64,000 nt of DNA, from positions 248,001-312,000 of the forward strand of contig NZ_VMBP01000001.1 in the NCBI RefSeq assembly GCF_007559435.1. The letters run 5' to 3'. This DNA comes from Ancylobacter moscoviensis (GTDB lineage Bacteria; Pseudomonadota; Alphaproteobacteria; Rhizobiales; Xanthobacteraceae). Position numbers and translations under genes: made by a program. Below, piece by piece: positions 52,823 to 62,047 of this stretch (positions are counted from its first letter, which is position 1; each line of letters opens with the position of its first letter). The notes under the pieces are model-generated. The model was not told where the DNA came from. It saw only the letters and a list, made by a program, of their open reading frames with translations, and did not search any database.

Positions 52823-52843
52823 GTATGATGTCCTATATCATAC
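52823..52843. promoter_or_regulatory. Palindrome GTATGAT-N7-ATCATAC; candidate GntR operator
   Basis: 7-bp perfect arms (52823-52829 and 52837-52843) with a 7-bp spacer, between the aldolase (leftward) and the shikimate dehydrogenase-like gene (rightward). The GntR/FCD regulator at 55046 is in the same cluster. FCD-type operators are short palindromes like this. Confidence 0.6.
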
Positions 52844-52962
52844 GTATTTGACGGCTCGCAACGGGATCTTGCACCGCCCGCGGCAGCGGGGCGGCAAGAC
52901 GGGAGACGAGCCGCCGGCGCCCGGCGCCGGCACCCGATGGGCGAAGGAAAGGAAGCAGACCG

Positions 52963-53775
52963 ATGCGCGGGACAGGCAAGGCGGACGTCTTCGTGATGCT
53001 GGCTCACCCGGTGGGGCACGCGAAAAGTCCGGGCGTCTTCAACGAGATCTTCGAGCAGAAGGGCCTCGACAGCCTGATGGTGCCGATGAGCTGCAAGCCG
53101 GAGGATTTCGACACCTTCTGGGCCGGTCTCACCGCGGCCGAGAACGTGCGCGGCGTCATCATCTCCGTGCCTTACAAGGCGGCGGTCTACCGCAAATGCG
53201 CCGCCGCGCACGACCGCGCCGCGCGGGTGCAGAGCGCCAATTCGGTCCGCCGGCAGGCCGACGGGACCTGGTACGGCGACAATTTCGACGGCGTCGGCTT
53301 CATCGACGGCCTGAAGGCCGGCGGGCACCAGATCGCCGGCCGGCGCATCCTGCAGGTGGGGGCCGGCGGCGCGGGAGCCTCGCTCGCCTATTGCCTCGCG
53401 GAGGCCGGCGCACAGGAGATCCGCCTCGCCGACATCGACGCCGACCGGGCCGAGAACCTCGCCGCGCTGGTCCGCAAGACCTTCCCGCAATGCCGGATCG
53501 AGGTCGGCGCGGCCGATCCCTCCGGCATGGACATGGCGGTCAACGCCACGCCGTCGGGGCTGAAGGCCGGCGACCCGCTCCCCATGGACGTCGGCCGGCT
53601 GACGCCGGAGATGACGGTGGTGGACATCATCATGGAGCCGGCCGAGACGGCGCTGCTGCGCGCGGCGAAGGAGATCGGCTGCCGCATCCAGCCGGGCCGG
53701 CCGATGATGGACTTCCAGGTCCGCGGCATGTCCGAATTCTTCGACATCGAGCGCCGGAGCCGCGGCAATGGCTGA
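52963..53775 (+). CDS. Shikimate dehydrogenase-like oxidoreductase (AroE/YdiB family)
   Basis: 270 residues. Substrate part: MLAHPVGHAKSPGVFNEIF, catalytic Lys72 in ISVPYKAAVYRK, catalytic Asp109 in GDNFDGVGFID. Nucleotide part: LQVGAGGAGASLAYCLAEAGA. Being in a catabolic operon, it more probably oxidises quinate, shikimate or another polyol acid than serves chorismate synthesis. GGAAAGGAAGC precedes the ATG. The end overlaps the next gene by eight bases. Confidence 0.85.
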   Translation: MRGTGKADVFVMLAHPVGHAKSPGVFNEIFEQKGLDSLMVPMSCKPEDFDTFWAGLTAAENVRGVIISVPYKAAVYRKCAAAHDRAARVQSANSVRRQADGTWYGDNFDGVGFIDGLKAGGHQIAGRRILQVGAGGAGASLAYCLAEAGAQEIRLADIDADRAENLAALVRKTFPQCRIEVGAADPSGMDMAVNATPSGLKAGDPLPMDVGRLTPEMTVVDIIMEPAETALLRAAKEIGCRIQPGRPMMDFQVRGMSEFFDIERRSRGNG

Positions 53776-54586
53776 GGCGGGGACGCACGCACGCACGGTC
53801 GTCGTTATCGGCGGCACCTCCGGGATCGGCCACGCCATCGCCCAGCGCTTCGCCGAGGACGGCAGCCGGGTCGCCGTCGCCGGGCGCAGCGCCGAACGCG
53901 GCGGCGCGGTCGCCGCCGCCTGCATCGGCGCCGGCGCCCCCGACGCCCGCTTCTTCGAGACCGACGTCGCCGACGCCACCTCGGTGGAGGCGCTGGCGCA
54001 GGCGGTGGAGGCGGCGTTCGGCGTGCCGGACGTCGTCGTCAACTGCGCCGGCATCCTGCAGAGCGGCAAGCATGTGCTTGATCAGGACCTCGACGAGGAC
54101 GAACGCATGTGGCGGGTGAACTACCGCGGCACGCTGCTCGGCTGCCAGTCGTTCGGGCGGCGCCTGTCCGCCGCCGGGCGCGGGGCGATCCTCAATGTCG
54201 GCTCCCTCGCCTCTTTCGCGCCGCTGTCGCTGCCGGCCTACACGCCGGGCAAGCACGCGGTGCTGGCGCTGACGCAGATCCTCGCCGCCGAGCTGGGCCC
54301 GCATGGCGTGCGGGTCAACGCGGTCGCCCCCGGCTACACGCTCTCCGACGGGCTGAAGGCCAAGATCGCCAAGGGCGAGCGCAACCCGGAGGCCATCCAG
54401 GCGACGACGGCGCTGCGCCGCTTCGTCGAGCCGCGCGACGTGGCGGAAGCCGCGCTGTTCTTGTGCTCGGACCGCGCGGCCTCGATCACCGGGGTGACGC
54501 TGCCCGTCGACGCGGGATGGCTCATCCAGGCGCCCTACGCCCAGTACCTGCAGGGCAACCCGATCCGCCCCGCGTCCAATGTCTGA
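53768..54586 (+). CDS. SDR family NAD(P)-dependent oxidoreductase 1
   Basis: 272 residues. Cofactor motif VVIGGTSGIGHAIAQRF, structural NCAG, catalytic Ser in ILNVGSLASF and Tyr-x3-Lys in AYTPGKHAVLAL. Overlaps the preceding gene by eight bases and is followed by the RidA gene in a short overlap or 13-bp gap. Probably oxidises a hydroxyl of the pathway substrate; identity unknown. Confidence 0.9.
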   Translation: MAEAGTHARTVVVIGGTSGIGHAIAQRFAEDGSRVAVAGRSAERGGAVAAACIGAGAPDARFFETDVADATSVEALAQAVEAAFGVPDVVVNCAGILQSGKHVLDQDLDEDERMWRVNYRGTLLGCQSFGRRLSAAGRGAILNVGSLASFAPLSLPAYTPGKHAVLALTQILAAELGPHGVRVNAVAPGYTLSDGLKAKIAKGERNPEAIQATTALRRFVEPRDVAEAALFLCSDRAASITGVTLPVDAGWLIQAPYAQYLQGNPIRPASNV

Positions 54587-54599
54587 AAGGCCGAGACAC

Positions 54600-54947
54600 G
54601 TGACCGACATCCAGCGCTTCGACTTCGACACCCGCATCCACCACGGCGTGATCCATAACGGCACGCTCTACCTGACCGGGCAGGTGGCGACGCCCGGCCG
54701 CTCCGCCGCCGACCAGATGCGCGAGGTGCTCGGCAAGATCGACGCGCTGCTGGCGAAGGCCGGCACCGACAAGACGCGCATCCTGCACGTGCAGATGTGG
54801 CTCGACGACGTGCGCGACTTCGACGAGGTGAACACCGTCTGGGATGCCTGGATGCCCCGGGAGCACGCCCCCGCGCGCTCCTCCGGCGAGGGCCGGATGG
54901 CCAAGCCGGGCATGCTGGTGGAGCTGATCGTGACGGCGGCGGTGTGA
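54600..54947 (+). CDS. RidA family protein (enamine/imine deaminase)
   Basis: 115 residues from GTG 54600; an ATG at 54579 inside the SDR gene is a possible longer start. Family blocks HHGVIHNGTLYLTGQVATPG, MREVLGKIDALLAKAGTDKTRILHVQMWL and PARSSGEG (the arginine binding the substrate carboxylate). RidA proteins hydrolyse reactive enamines or imines. That fits the DAO-type oxidase of the same cluster, which would make an imine. Confidence 0.9.
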   Translation: MTDIQRFDFDTRIHHGVIHNGTLYLTGQVATPGRSAADQMREVLGKIDALLAKAGTDKTRILHVQMWLDDVRDFDEVNTVWDAWMPREHAPARSSGEGRMAKPGMLVELIVTAAV

Positions 54948-55045
54948 AGGAACGGTGTGAAGGGGGTTGCCGATCGGCGCATCTTCGTCCATCGGCGTTC
55001 TGGCAGGGGAACGTTCTGGCAAGGGAAGAGGAACGCGATAACGCG

Positions 55046-55834
55046 ATGACGAAGCGCAAGCCGCTCTCCACCGTGGTGGCCGACAGCCTTCGGGAGAAGA
55101 TCAGCTCCGGGGAATTGCAACCGGGCATCCAGCTCCCGACGGAGGCCGAGCTCGGCGCCCAGTACGACGTGAGCCGCACCGTGGTGCGCGAGGCGGTGGC
55201 GCGCCTGCGCTCGGAGGGCCTCGTCGTCCCCCATCAGGGGCGCGGCATGTTCGTCAACGAGGCGCCGGTGCCGCGCACCTTCTCCATTCCCGACGAGGCG
55301 CTCAGGACCCTGCCGGAGACCATCGCGCTGCTGGAGCTGCGGCTCAGCGTCGAGGTGGAGGCGGCGGGCCTGTGCGCGGAGCGCCGGACGGAAGCGGAGG
55401 CGGACAACATCCGCGCGCTGATGGAGCAGGTCGACGCGCGGCACGACGACCCTTCCGCCATCCAGATCCACTACGACTACGACTTCCACCTCGCCATCGC
55501 CAAGGCGACGCGCAACGAGTTCATCTACGCCTTCCTGGCCTATCTGCGCCCGATCATCGTGCCGCGCTTCCAGCTCGGCCACGTCGTGGCGACCGACGTC
55601 AAGGAGGTCTACTACGCGCGCATCCATGCCGAGCATCGGGCCATCGTGGACGCCATCGGCAAGCAGGACGGACGCGCCGCCCGGCGCGCCATGCGCGCCC
55701 ATCTCGCCAACAGCCTCGAACGGGTCCGCGCGCTCGCCCTCGCCGCCGGCATCGACGCCACCGATGTCGACCAGCAGGCGGCGGCCGCCGCGCTTTTCGC
55801 CGAGCTGAAGCGCCCCCCGCGCGCGGAGGGGTGA
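55046..55834 (+). CDS. GntR family regulator, FCD (FadR) subfamily
   Basis: 262 residues. Winged helix VVADSLREKISSGELQPGIQLPTEAELGAQYDVSRTVVREAVARL; FCD all-helical ligand domain with metal-binding residues around DYDFHLAIAKATRNEF and HAEHRAIVDAI (His). These proteins bind small carboxylates. It follows RidA by 98 bases that contain small duplications (TGTGAAGG and GTTCTGGCA). It probably binds the palindrome at 52823-52843. Confidence 0.9.
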   Translation: MTKRKPLSTVVADSLREKISSGELQPGIQLPTEAELGAQYDVSRTVVREAVARLRSEGLVVPHQGRGMFVNEAPVPRTFSIPDEALRTLPETIALLELRLSVEVEAAGLCAERRTEAEADNIRALMEQVDARHDDPSAIQIHYDYDFHLAIAKATRNEFIYAFLAYLRPIIVPRFQLGHVVATDVKEVYYARIHAEHRAIVDAIGKQDGRAARRAMRAHLANSLERVRALALAAGIDATDVDQQAAAAALFAELKRPPRAEG

Positions 55835-56105
55835 AACCGCCTCCGCCCGGCTGGCGAGGACGGCCAGAGCGAAAGCCAGAATTTTTCCGGCTCCCGCCAA
55901 GTCGCGGATGAATCACGCGATACCGCCGGCGCGACCCCAAGCGCTGACAGGCCTTCCCCGGTTCCGGCATGGGCGGCGGAAGGCGCGACCGGTCCCGGCC
56001 ACGTAATGGACAGGAAAGCTTATCTTTCGAATTTCCACGGTTTTCTTGGTTTGCCCGCGCCCCTGAACGTCACACACTCGCCTCACAACAACCGGGAAAG
56101 CCGAC
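55835..56105. other. 271-bp intergenic region
   Basis: Between GntR and the next SDR. The last third (AAGCTTATCTTTCGAATTTC, about 56016-56038) is AT-richer and likely holds the SDR promoter, but I see no clear -35/-10 pair and no gene. Confidence 0.35.
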
Positions 56106-56819
56106 GTGACAACAGCCTTCATCACGGGTGCGACGAGCGGCATCGGGCGGGCCATGGCGGTGGCGCTCAGCGACGCCGGCTATGAGGTCTTCGCCGTCGG
56201 CCGCAGCAAGGCGGCACTCGAGGCGCTGCGCTCGGAACGGGCCGGCATCACGCCGATCGCGGTCGACGTGACCGACCGCGAGGCCATCGAGGCGGTCGTC
56301 AACGGCCTGCACATCGACGTGCTGATCAACAATGCCGGGATGATGCCCCCGCTCGGCAACTTCGCCGACATGAACCTCGCGGACATCGACGCCGCCCTGG
56401 AGGTCAATCTCAGCGCCGCCATCCTGCTCACCCGGCTGGTCGTGCCGCAGATGCGCGAGCGCGAATCCGGGCACATCATCTTCACCGGCTCCTCGGCGGC
56501 GCACGCGGCCTTCCCCAATGTCGCGGTCTATTCGGCGACCAAGGCCGCCATCGCCGGCTTCTCGGCCGCCCTGCGCGCCGACCTCTCGCCCTTCGGCATC
56601 CGCGTGACCGAGATCGTGCCCGGCCGCGTCGAGACGCAGCTCTACAAGGACATCCTCGACGCCAAGGCCCGGGCGGCGATGTACGCCGGCAACGTGGCGG
56701 TGCAGCCCGAGGACGTCGCGAAGATGGTCGTCGCCCTGCTCGGCCTGCCTTCCTGGGCCGACGTGACGCGCTTCGACATCATGCCGACCCGCCCCACCAC
56801 CCCCAGCGGCAGCAAGTAA
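56106..56819 (+). CDS. SDR family NAD(P)-dependent oxidoreductase 2
   Basis: 237 residues, GTG start. Cofactor motif [21 protein letters not shown] in [13 protein letters not shown], catalytic Ser in [11 protein letters not shown] and Tyr-x3-Lys in [10 protein letters not shown]. The C-terminus [11 protein letters not shown] is like YdfG serine/3-hydroxy acid dehydrogenases. Followed after 13 bases by SDR 3. Confidence 0.9.
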   Translation: MTTAFITGATSGIGRAMAVALSDAGYEVFAVGRSKAALEALRSERAGITPIAVDVTDREAIEAVVNGLHIDVLINNAGMMPPLGNFADMNLADIDAALEVNLSAAILLTRLVVPQMRERESGHIIFTGSSAAHAAFPNVAVYSATKAAIAGFSAALRADLSPFGIRVTEIVPGRVETQLYKDILDAKARAAMYAGNVAVQPEDVAKMVVALLGLPSWADVTRFDIMPTRPTTPSGSK

Positions 56820-56832
56820 GGGTATCAGGACC

Positions 56833-57582
56833 ATGAAGGATCTTTCCGTGCTCATCGTCGGCGGCGGCTCCGGGCTGGGAGCGCTGCTCGCCCGCATGGC
56901 CGTCGAGAGCGGGGCGGCCAGGATCGGCATCATCGACATCAACCGCGCCGCCGCCGAGGCCGCGCTGGAGCCGGCCCGCGCCAAGGGGCTGCCGACCGCC
57001 ACCGCCGAGGCCGACATCCAGGTCGGCGCGCAAGCCCATGCCGCCTTCGAGGCGGTGGCCGCCGAGCTCGGGCGCATCGACACGCTGATCAACTGCGCGG
57101 CGGTCTATCCACGCCGCCCGATCCTCGAGATCACCGACGCCGAATGGGATGCCTCCAACGGCATCAACATCAAGGGCACCTACCACATGATGGTGGCCGC
57201 CATCCGGCACATGCAGCCGCAGGAACCGAAGGACGAGGTTCGCGGCCGCATCGTCAACCTGACCTCGGTCGACGCCTTCAAGGCGCATCCGCAGAACGCC
57301 CACTACGCCGCCACCAAGGCGGCGGTCGTCAGCCTCACCCGCTCCTTCGCCCACCACGTGGCCAAGGACGGCATCCTGGTAAACTCGGTCGCGCCGGCCG
57401 GCATGGCGACCGAACGCGCCCGCCAGCTCGGCTTCCTCGAGGAACTCGCCAAGGCGAGCCCGCTCGGCCGCGGCGCGCAGCCCACCGAGATCGCCGAATG
57501 GGTGCTGATGACCGGCGGGCCGAAGAACACCTACATGACCGGCGAAAACGTCATCGTTTCCGGCGGATACATCTACGCGTGA
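56833..57582 (+). CDS. SDR family NAD(P)-dependent oxidoreductase 3
   Basis: 249 residues. Cofactor motif [21 protein letters not shown] in [12 protein letters not shown], catalytic Ser in [10 protein letters not shown] and Tyr-x3-Lys in [10 protein letters not shown]. Glycine-rich motif is GGGSGLG rather than TGxxxGxG, still a normal SDR variant. Forms a pair with SDR 2; three SDRs in 4 kb suggest a multi-hydroxylated substrate. Confidence 0.9.
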   Translation: MKDLSVLIVGGGSGLGALLARMAVESGAARIGIIDINRAAAEAALEPARAKGLPTATAEADIQVGAQAHAAFEAVAAELGRIDTLINCAAVYPRRPILEITDAEWDASNGINIKGTYHMMVAAIRHMQPQEPKDEVRGRIVNLTSVDAFKAHPQNAHYAATKAAVVSLTRSFAHHVAKDGILVNSVAPAGMATERARQLGFLEELAKASPLGRGAQPTEIAEWVLMTGGPKNTYMTGENVIVSGGYIYA

Positions 57583-57664
57583 CGTCCGGCGCCGGCCGCC
57601 TTGCGCGGCCGGCCCGAGCGGAGGCCCGATCGAGGGAGTTCCTAACCGAGGGGTGGAAGAGAGA

Positions 57665-58615
57665 ATGACCGGGAAGCTGCGTCTTCCGCCGCTGAATGCC
57701 CTGCGGGTCTTCCACGCGGTGGCGCGGCACAAGAGCTTTCGCCACGCGGCCGACGAGCTGCTCGTCACCCCGCAGGCCGTCGGCCAGCAGATCAAGCTCC
57801 TGGAAGACACGCTCCAGGTGACGCTGTTCGAGCGCAAGGGCCGCTCGATCGAATTGACCGAGTCCGCGATCCTGCTGTCGCACTACGTCAATGCCGGTTT
57901 CGAGGAATTCGCGGAAGGCGTGCGGCGCGTCACCAAGTCCAACTACCGGGACCGCATCAACCTCAATGCGAGCCCGTATTTCGCCACCCACTACCTGCTG
58001 CCGCGTCTCTCGCTGTTCCGGGAGATCCTGCCCGGCGCCGACCTTCGCCTGACCACCATGGTCGACCTGCCGGACTTCGGCCGGGACGACATCGACATGG
58101 CCGTACAGTGGGGATACGGCGGCTGGTCCGACTACGAGACGACGCTCCTCGTGCCGGACCCGAAGATCATCTGCTGCACGCCCGCGATCGCCGCGCAGAT
58201 CCGGTCGGCGCAGGACATCACGCGCTTCACCCTGCTCGACACCGTCAAGTCGAAGCGCCTGTGGCCGGACATCCTGCGCCATCTCGGCGTCGAGCAGACC
58301 GAAGGCGACCGGAGCATCGGCTTCGACGACGCCGCCACCATGCGGCGCGCAGCGCTGCAGGGGATCGGGGTGGGGCTGGTCTCGGTGATCGACGCCGAGG
58401 AGGACCTGCGCTCGGGCGCGCTCGTCGCGCCGCTCGGCCACGACGCGCTCGCCGGCATGCGGCCGGAGGAGGTGCCCGGCTTCTACCTCATCCTGCCCAA
58501 GGGCCACCTGCGCGTGAAGGCCGTGGCGGCGCTGCACCGCTGGCTGGGCCAGCAGGACTGGAGCAGCGACCTCAAGGTCTCGCCGCTGCCGCAGCCGACC
58601 CAGCTGTCGGACTGA
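57665..58615 (+). CDS. LysR family transcriptional regulator (GcvA-like)
   Basis: 316 residues from ATG 57665 (GGAAGAGAGA upstream). N-terminal helix-turn-helix PLNALRVFHAVARHKSFRHAADELLVTPQAVGQQIKLLE, then the substrate-binding-like domain. The ALxxFxAxAxxxSFxxAAxxLxVTxxAxSxQ pattern is the GcvA/AmpR type. It lies just upstream of the Aap-type importer, in the same direction, and probably regulates it. Confidence 0.92.
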   Translation: MTGKLRLPPLNALRVFHAVARHKSFRHAADELLVTPQAVGQQIKLLEDTLQVTLFERKGRSIELTESAILLSHYVNAGFEEFAEGVRRVTKSNYRDRINLNASPYFATHYLLPRLSLFREILPGADLRLTTMVDLPDFGRDDIDMAVQWGYGGWSDYETTLLVPDPKIICCTPAIAAQIRSAQDITRFTLLDTVKSKRLWPDILRHLGVEQTEGDRSIGFDDAATMRRAALQGIGVGLVSVIDAEEDLRSGALVAPLGHDALAGMRPEEVPGFYLILPKGHLRVKAVAALHRWLGQQDWSSDLKVSPLPQPTQLSD

Positions 58616-58639
58616 AGACCGCTTTGAGTTACGGGCCCC

Positions 58640-58658
58640 TATCGCCCCAACAACGATA
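58640..58658. promoter_or_regulatory. Dyad TATCG-N9-CGATA, possible LysR site
   Basis: 5-bp arms, 32 bp before the binding-protein ATG in the 75-bp gap after the LysR gene. It has the interrupted-dyad form of LysR boxes. The closeness to the start codon would fit repression or a leader element better than activation. Confidence 0.35.
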
Positions 58659-58690
58659 AAACCCAGCAACCTCAAGAGTGGACAACGGAC

Positions 58691-59728
58691 ATGCAACTTC
58701 TGAAATGGGGGGCGACCGCCGCCCTGGCGCTCGGTCTCTTCCAGCTCTCCGCGCCGGCGCAGGCCGCCGGCGGCAAGACCCTCGAAGCCGTCAAGGCGCG
58801 CGGCGTGCTCAACTGTCCCGGCCATGACGGCTCCTATCTCGGCTTCGCGGAAGTCGACGACAAGGGCAACTGGAAGGGGATGGACATCGACCTGTGCCGG
58901 GCCGTCGCGACCGCCGTGCTGGGCGACCCGTCCAAGGTGAAGATCGTGCCGATCAGCTGGGCCCAGCGCTGGCCCTCGCTGCAATCCGGCGACATCGACA
59001 TCATCATCAAGGCCTCGGGCGGCACGCTGAGCCGCGACACCGAGCTCGGCCTGCAGTTCTCCAACTCCTACTATCTCGGCACCACCAAGGTGATGGCGCA
59101 CAAGGAGCTGAACCTGAGCTCGCTGAAGGACGCGGACGGCGGCTCCATCTGCATCCCGGCCGGCACCTCGCAGGAGCAGCAGGTCGCCGCCTACGCGCAG
59201 AAGCTCGGCATCAAGCTGCAGCCGGTCGTCATCGAGAAGACCGAGGAGCTGGAGCAGGCCTATTTCTCCAAGCGCTGCGACCTCTACACCCAGTGGGGGC
59301 CCGTGCTCGCCATCGCCCGCGTCGCCAAGGGCAAGGTCGAGGACCACGTAATCCTGCCGGACGTGCTCGCCGTGGAGCCGGAAGTCATGATCGTCCGCCA
59401 GGGCGACGACAACTGGGTGGACGTCGCCAACTGGACGCTGACCGCACTGCTCTTCGCCGAGCAGGAAGGCATCACCTCCAAGAACGTCGACGAGATCCGC
59501 GCCAAGCCGACCTCGCCGCAGGTCGCCAAGTTCCTCGGCGCCACGCCGGGCGTGGGCAAGGGCCTCGGCCTGTCGGACGACTGGGCCTACAACGTGATCA
59601 AGAAGGTCGGGAACTACTCCGAGATCTTCGACAACGATCTCGGCAAGAACTCGCCCTACAAGATGGATCGCGAGCTGACCAACCTCTGGAACAATGGCGG
59701 CGTCCTGTTCCCGCTGGTCATCGACTGA
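58691..59728 (+). CDS. General amino-acid ABC transporter substrate-binding protein (AapJ-like)
   Basis: 345 residues, signal peptide LLKWGATAALALGLFQLSAPAQA. Mature N-terminus KTLEAVKARGVLNCPGHDGSYLGFAEVDDKG, IDLCRAVATAVLG and the C-terminal GLSDDWAYNVIKKVGNYSEIFDNDLG are AapJ/BztA marks. Two Cys pairs (about 42 and 69) are usual. AapJ binds many L-amino acids in Rhizobium. Followed by a strong hairpin and the two permease genes. Confidence 0.92.
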   Translation: MQLLKWGATAALALGLFQLSAPAQAAGGKTLEAVKARGVLNCPGHDGSYLGFAEVDDKGNWKGMDIDLCRAVATAVLGDPSKVKIVPISWAQRWPSLQSGDIDIIIKASGGTLSRDTELGLQFSNSYYLGTTKVMAHKELNLSSLKDADGGSICIPAGTSQEQQVAAYAQKLGIKLQPVVIEKTEELEQAYFSKRCDLYTQWGPVLAIARVAKGKVEDHVILPDVLAVEPEVMIVRQGDDNWVDVANWTLTALLFAEQEGITSKNVDEIRAKPTSPQVAKFLGATPGVGKGLGLSDDWAYNVIKKVGNYSEIFDNDLGKNSPYKMDRELTNLWNNGGVLFPLVID

Positions 59729-59737
59729 AGACTCTCC

Positions 59738-59767
59738 GGCTCCTCCCGGCGCAGGCCGGGCGGAGCC
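59738..59767 (+). promoter_or_regulatory. Hairpin between AapJ-like and AapQ-like genes
   Basis: GGCTCC-T-CCCGGC (59738-59750) pairs with GCCGGG-C-GGAGCC (59755-59767): two 6-bp stems with one mismatch and a 4-base loop. No T run. Probably a message-stabilising hairpin allowing more binding protein than permease. Confidence 0.6.
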
Positions 59768-59795
59768 CCGTCCGTTTCCGCAAGAAGGTTGGTCG

Positions 59796-60959
59796 ATGGG
59801 AAGCCTGCTGAGAAATCAGAAGGCCCGCAACGCATTGTTGCAGGCCGTCTTTGTCGGCGCGCTGGGCTCGCTGGTGATCGCCGGCGCCCTGATCGCGCAG
59901 CAGAACATGGCGGCGCAGGGCATCACCTCGGGATTCGACTTCCTCTTCAAGCCGACCGGCTGGGAAGTGACGTTCTCGCTGCTGCCGGCCAAGCCCACCG
60001 ATCCCTACTGGTGGTACTTCCTGATCGGCATCATCAACACGCTGTTCCTCGGTGCCTTCGGCCTGGTGACGGCGACGATCGTGGGAACCGTCGTCGGCCT
60101 GGCGCGCACCTCCTCGAACGATCTGGCGCGCCTGCTCGGGCGCTCCTATGTCGACGTCTTCCGCAACATCCCGCTGATCCTGCAGGTCTTCTTCTGGAAC
60201 GCGCTCATCACCCACCTGCCGCCGCCGCGCGAGGCGCATGAGGCGTGGGGCTTCGCGCTGACCAGCCGCGGCCTCTACGTTCCCATCCTCAACGTCCACG
60301 GCCTCGCCTTCGCCGGCGCCATGGTGGCGCTGCTCGCCGCCATCGTCCTGCCGATCTGGCTGGGGCGCACCGCGCGCCTCGGCAGCCCGCCCGAGCAGCG
60401 CCGCCCCCTGCAGCTCGCGGCAGCCATCCTCGCGCTCGCCTGCGCGGTGTTGATCCTGTTCCTCGGCCGCCTGCCCGACACCGCGCTGATGAACGTGCCG
60501 GCCCTCCGGGGGCTCAATCTGCAGGGCGGGCTTCGCGTACCGCCGGAATTCACCGCTCTGGTGGTGGCGATCGCCATCTATGGCGGCTCCTACATCGCCG
60601 AGATCGTGCGCGGCGGCTTCAAGGCCGTCGGCAGGGGGCAGGTGGAGGCGGCGAACTCGCTGGGCCTCACGCCCTGGCAGGTGTTCTCCCGCGTGCGCCT
60701 GCCGCTGGCGCTGCGGGCGATGCTGCCGATCCTCGCCAACCAGTATGTGTGGCTGATGAAGGCCACCACGCTCGGCATCGCGGTCGGTTTCGCCGATTTC
60801 TTCATGATCGTCGCCCTGACGATCAACCATTCCGGCCAGACGCTCGAAGCCATCGGCATCCTGATGGCCGGCTTCCTGATCATCAATCTCAGCCTGGCCG
60901 CGCTGTTCAACCGCATCAACAAGGCGATCGCCCTCAAGGGCAATCAGCTGAGGGGGTAG
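59796..60959 (+). CDS. General amino-acid ABC transporter permease (AapQ-like)
   Basis: 387 residues, about eight membrane segments. Hallmarks are WEVTFSLLPAKPTDPYWWYFLIG, YVDVFRNIPLILQVFFWN, and coupling loop AVGRGQVEAANSLGLTPWQVFSRVRLPLALRAMLP. ATG 59796 has AAGAAGG before it. It pairs with the AapM-like permease three bases after its stop. Confidence 0.92.
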   Translation: MGSLLRNQKARNALLQAVFVGALGSLVIAGALIAQQNMAAQGITSGFDFLFKPTGWEVTFSLLPAKPTDPYWWYFLIGIINTLFLGAFGLVTATIVGTVVGLARTSSNDLARLLGRSYVDVFRNIPLILQVFFWNALITHLPPPREAHEAWGFALTSRGLYVPILNVHGLAFAGAMVALLAAIVLPIWLGRTARLGSPPEQRRPLQLAAAILALACAVLILFLGRLPDTALMNVPALRGLNLQGGLRVPPEFTALVVAIAIYGGSYIAEIVRGGFKAVGRGQVEAANSLGLTPWQVFSRVRLPLALRAMLPILANQYVWLMKATTLGIAVGFADFFMIVALTINHSGQTLEAIGILMAGFLIINLSLAALFNRINKAIALKGNQLRG

Positions 60960-60962
60960 GAC

Positions 60963-62036
60963 ATGACCGATCTTGCTCCGCCCGCCCCGGGAATGCTCGA
61001 AGACCTGCGGCGCCGCTTCTTCGCCAGCCCGCTGCAGGCGCTGGTGTCGCTGCTCTCGCTCGGCCTGATCGCCCTCGTCGGGTGGAAGCTGCTGAACTGG
61101 GCGCTGCTCTCCGCCGTGTTCGACCCCAGCCAGGGCGCCGAAGCCTGCCACCGCGCGGCCGGCGCCTGCTGGTCGGTCATCGCCGCCCGCTGGCGCATCA
61201 TCCTGTTCGGCCTCTATCCCTATGAGGAACAGTGGCGCTCGGCGCTGGCCTGCGTCGCGGTGGTGGCGATGACGGTGCTGTCCTGCATTCCCGCCTTCTG
61301 GACCGGCCGGCGCATCGCCGCGATCTGGCTGGCGGGAACGACGGTGTTCTACGTGCTGATGAAGGGCGGCGTGCTCGGCCTGTCCTATGTCGGCGAGGAA
61401 TCCTGGGGCGGCCTCGCGCTGACTCTGTTCATCTTCGTCGCCACCTGCCTGATCGGCTTTCCGCTGTCGATCGTCCTCGCCCTGCTCCGCCGCTCCGAGC
61501 TGCCGTGGATCTCGCGCACGACGGGCCTCATCATCGACGCCGTGCGCTCGCTGCCGCTGATCTCGATCCTGTTCACCTTCGCCATCGTGCTGCCCTTCGC
61601 GCTGCCGCACTGGCTCCAGGGCGACAAGCTCTACCGGGTGATCGTCGGCTCGGCGCTGTTCTTCGCCGCCTATCAGGCGGAGATCGTGCGCGGCGGCATG
61701 CAGGGCGTGGCGCACGGGCAGGGCGAAGCCGCCATGGCGCTCGGGCTGAGCTACTGGCAGCGCGTCAGCCGGATCCTGCTGCCGCAGGCCATGCGCAACG
61801 CCCTGCCGGCGACGATCAACCAGTTCGTCATCTCCTTCAAGGAGACCTCGCTGGTGGTCATCGTCGGCTTCTTCGAGATCATCGCCTCCGGCAATGCGGC
61901 CTACGGCACCGGCGAATGGCGGTTCGCCTATGCCGAGGTCTACACCTTCATCGCCTTCATCTATTTCGTCTTCGTCTTCAGCCTGTCCCGTTACGGCGCC
62001 TTCCTCGAACGGCGCATGTCGGTCGGCGAACGGTAA
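60963..62036 (+). CDS. General amino-acid ABC transporter permease (AapM-like)
   Basis: 357 residues. Membrane segments from [20 protein letters not shown] on; [30 protein letters not shown] and coupling loop [35 protein letters not shown] are AapM features. ATG three bases past the AapQ-like stop (TAGGACATG). Confidence 0.92.
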   Translation: MTDLAPPAPGMLEDLRRRFFASPLQALVSLLSLGLIALVGWKLLNWALLSAVFDPSQGAEACHRAAGACWSVIAARWRIILFGLYPYEEQWRSALACVAVVAMTVLSCIPAFWTGRRIAAIWLAGTTVFYVLMKGGVLGLSYVGEESWGGLALTLFIFVATCLIGFPLSIVLALLRRSELPWISRTTGLIIDAVRSLPLISILFTFAIVLPFALPHWLQGDKLYRVIVGSALFFAAYQAEIVRGGMQGVAHGQGEAAMALGLSYWQRVSRILLPQAMRNALPATINQFVISFKETSLVVIVGFFEIIASGNAAYGTGEWRFAYAEVYTFIAFIYFVFVFSLSRYGAFLERRMSVGER

Positions 62037-62047
62037 GGATGCGTCCC

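Noticed and set aside
59718-61715. 665-codon frame opposite the Aap permeases
   Set aside because: Antisense to two membrane proteins; the His/Arg/Gln/Asp-rich sequence is what an antisense of membrane helices gives.
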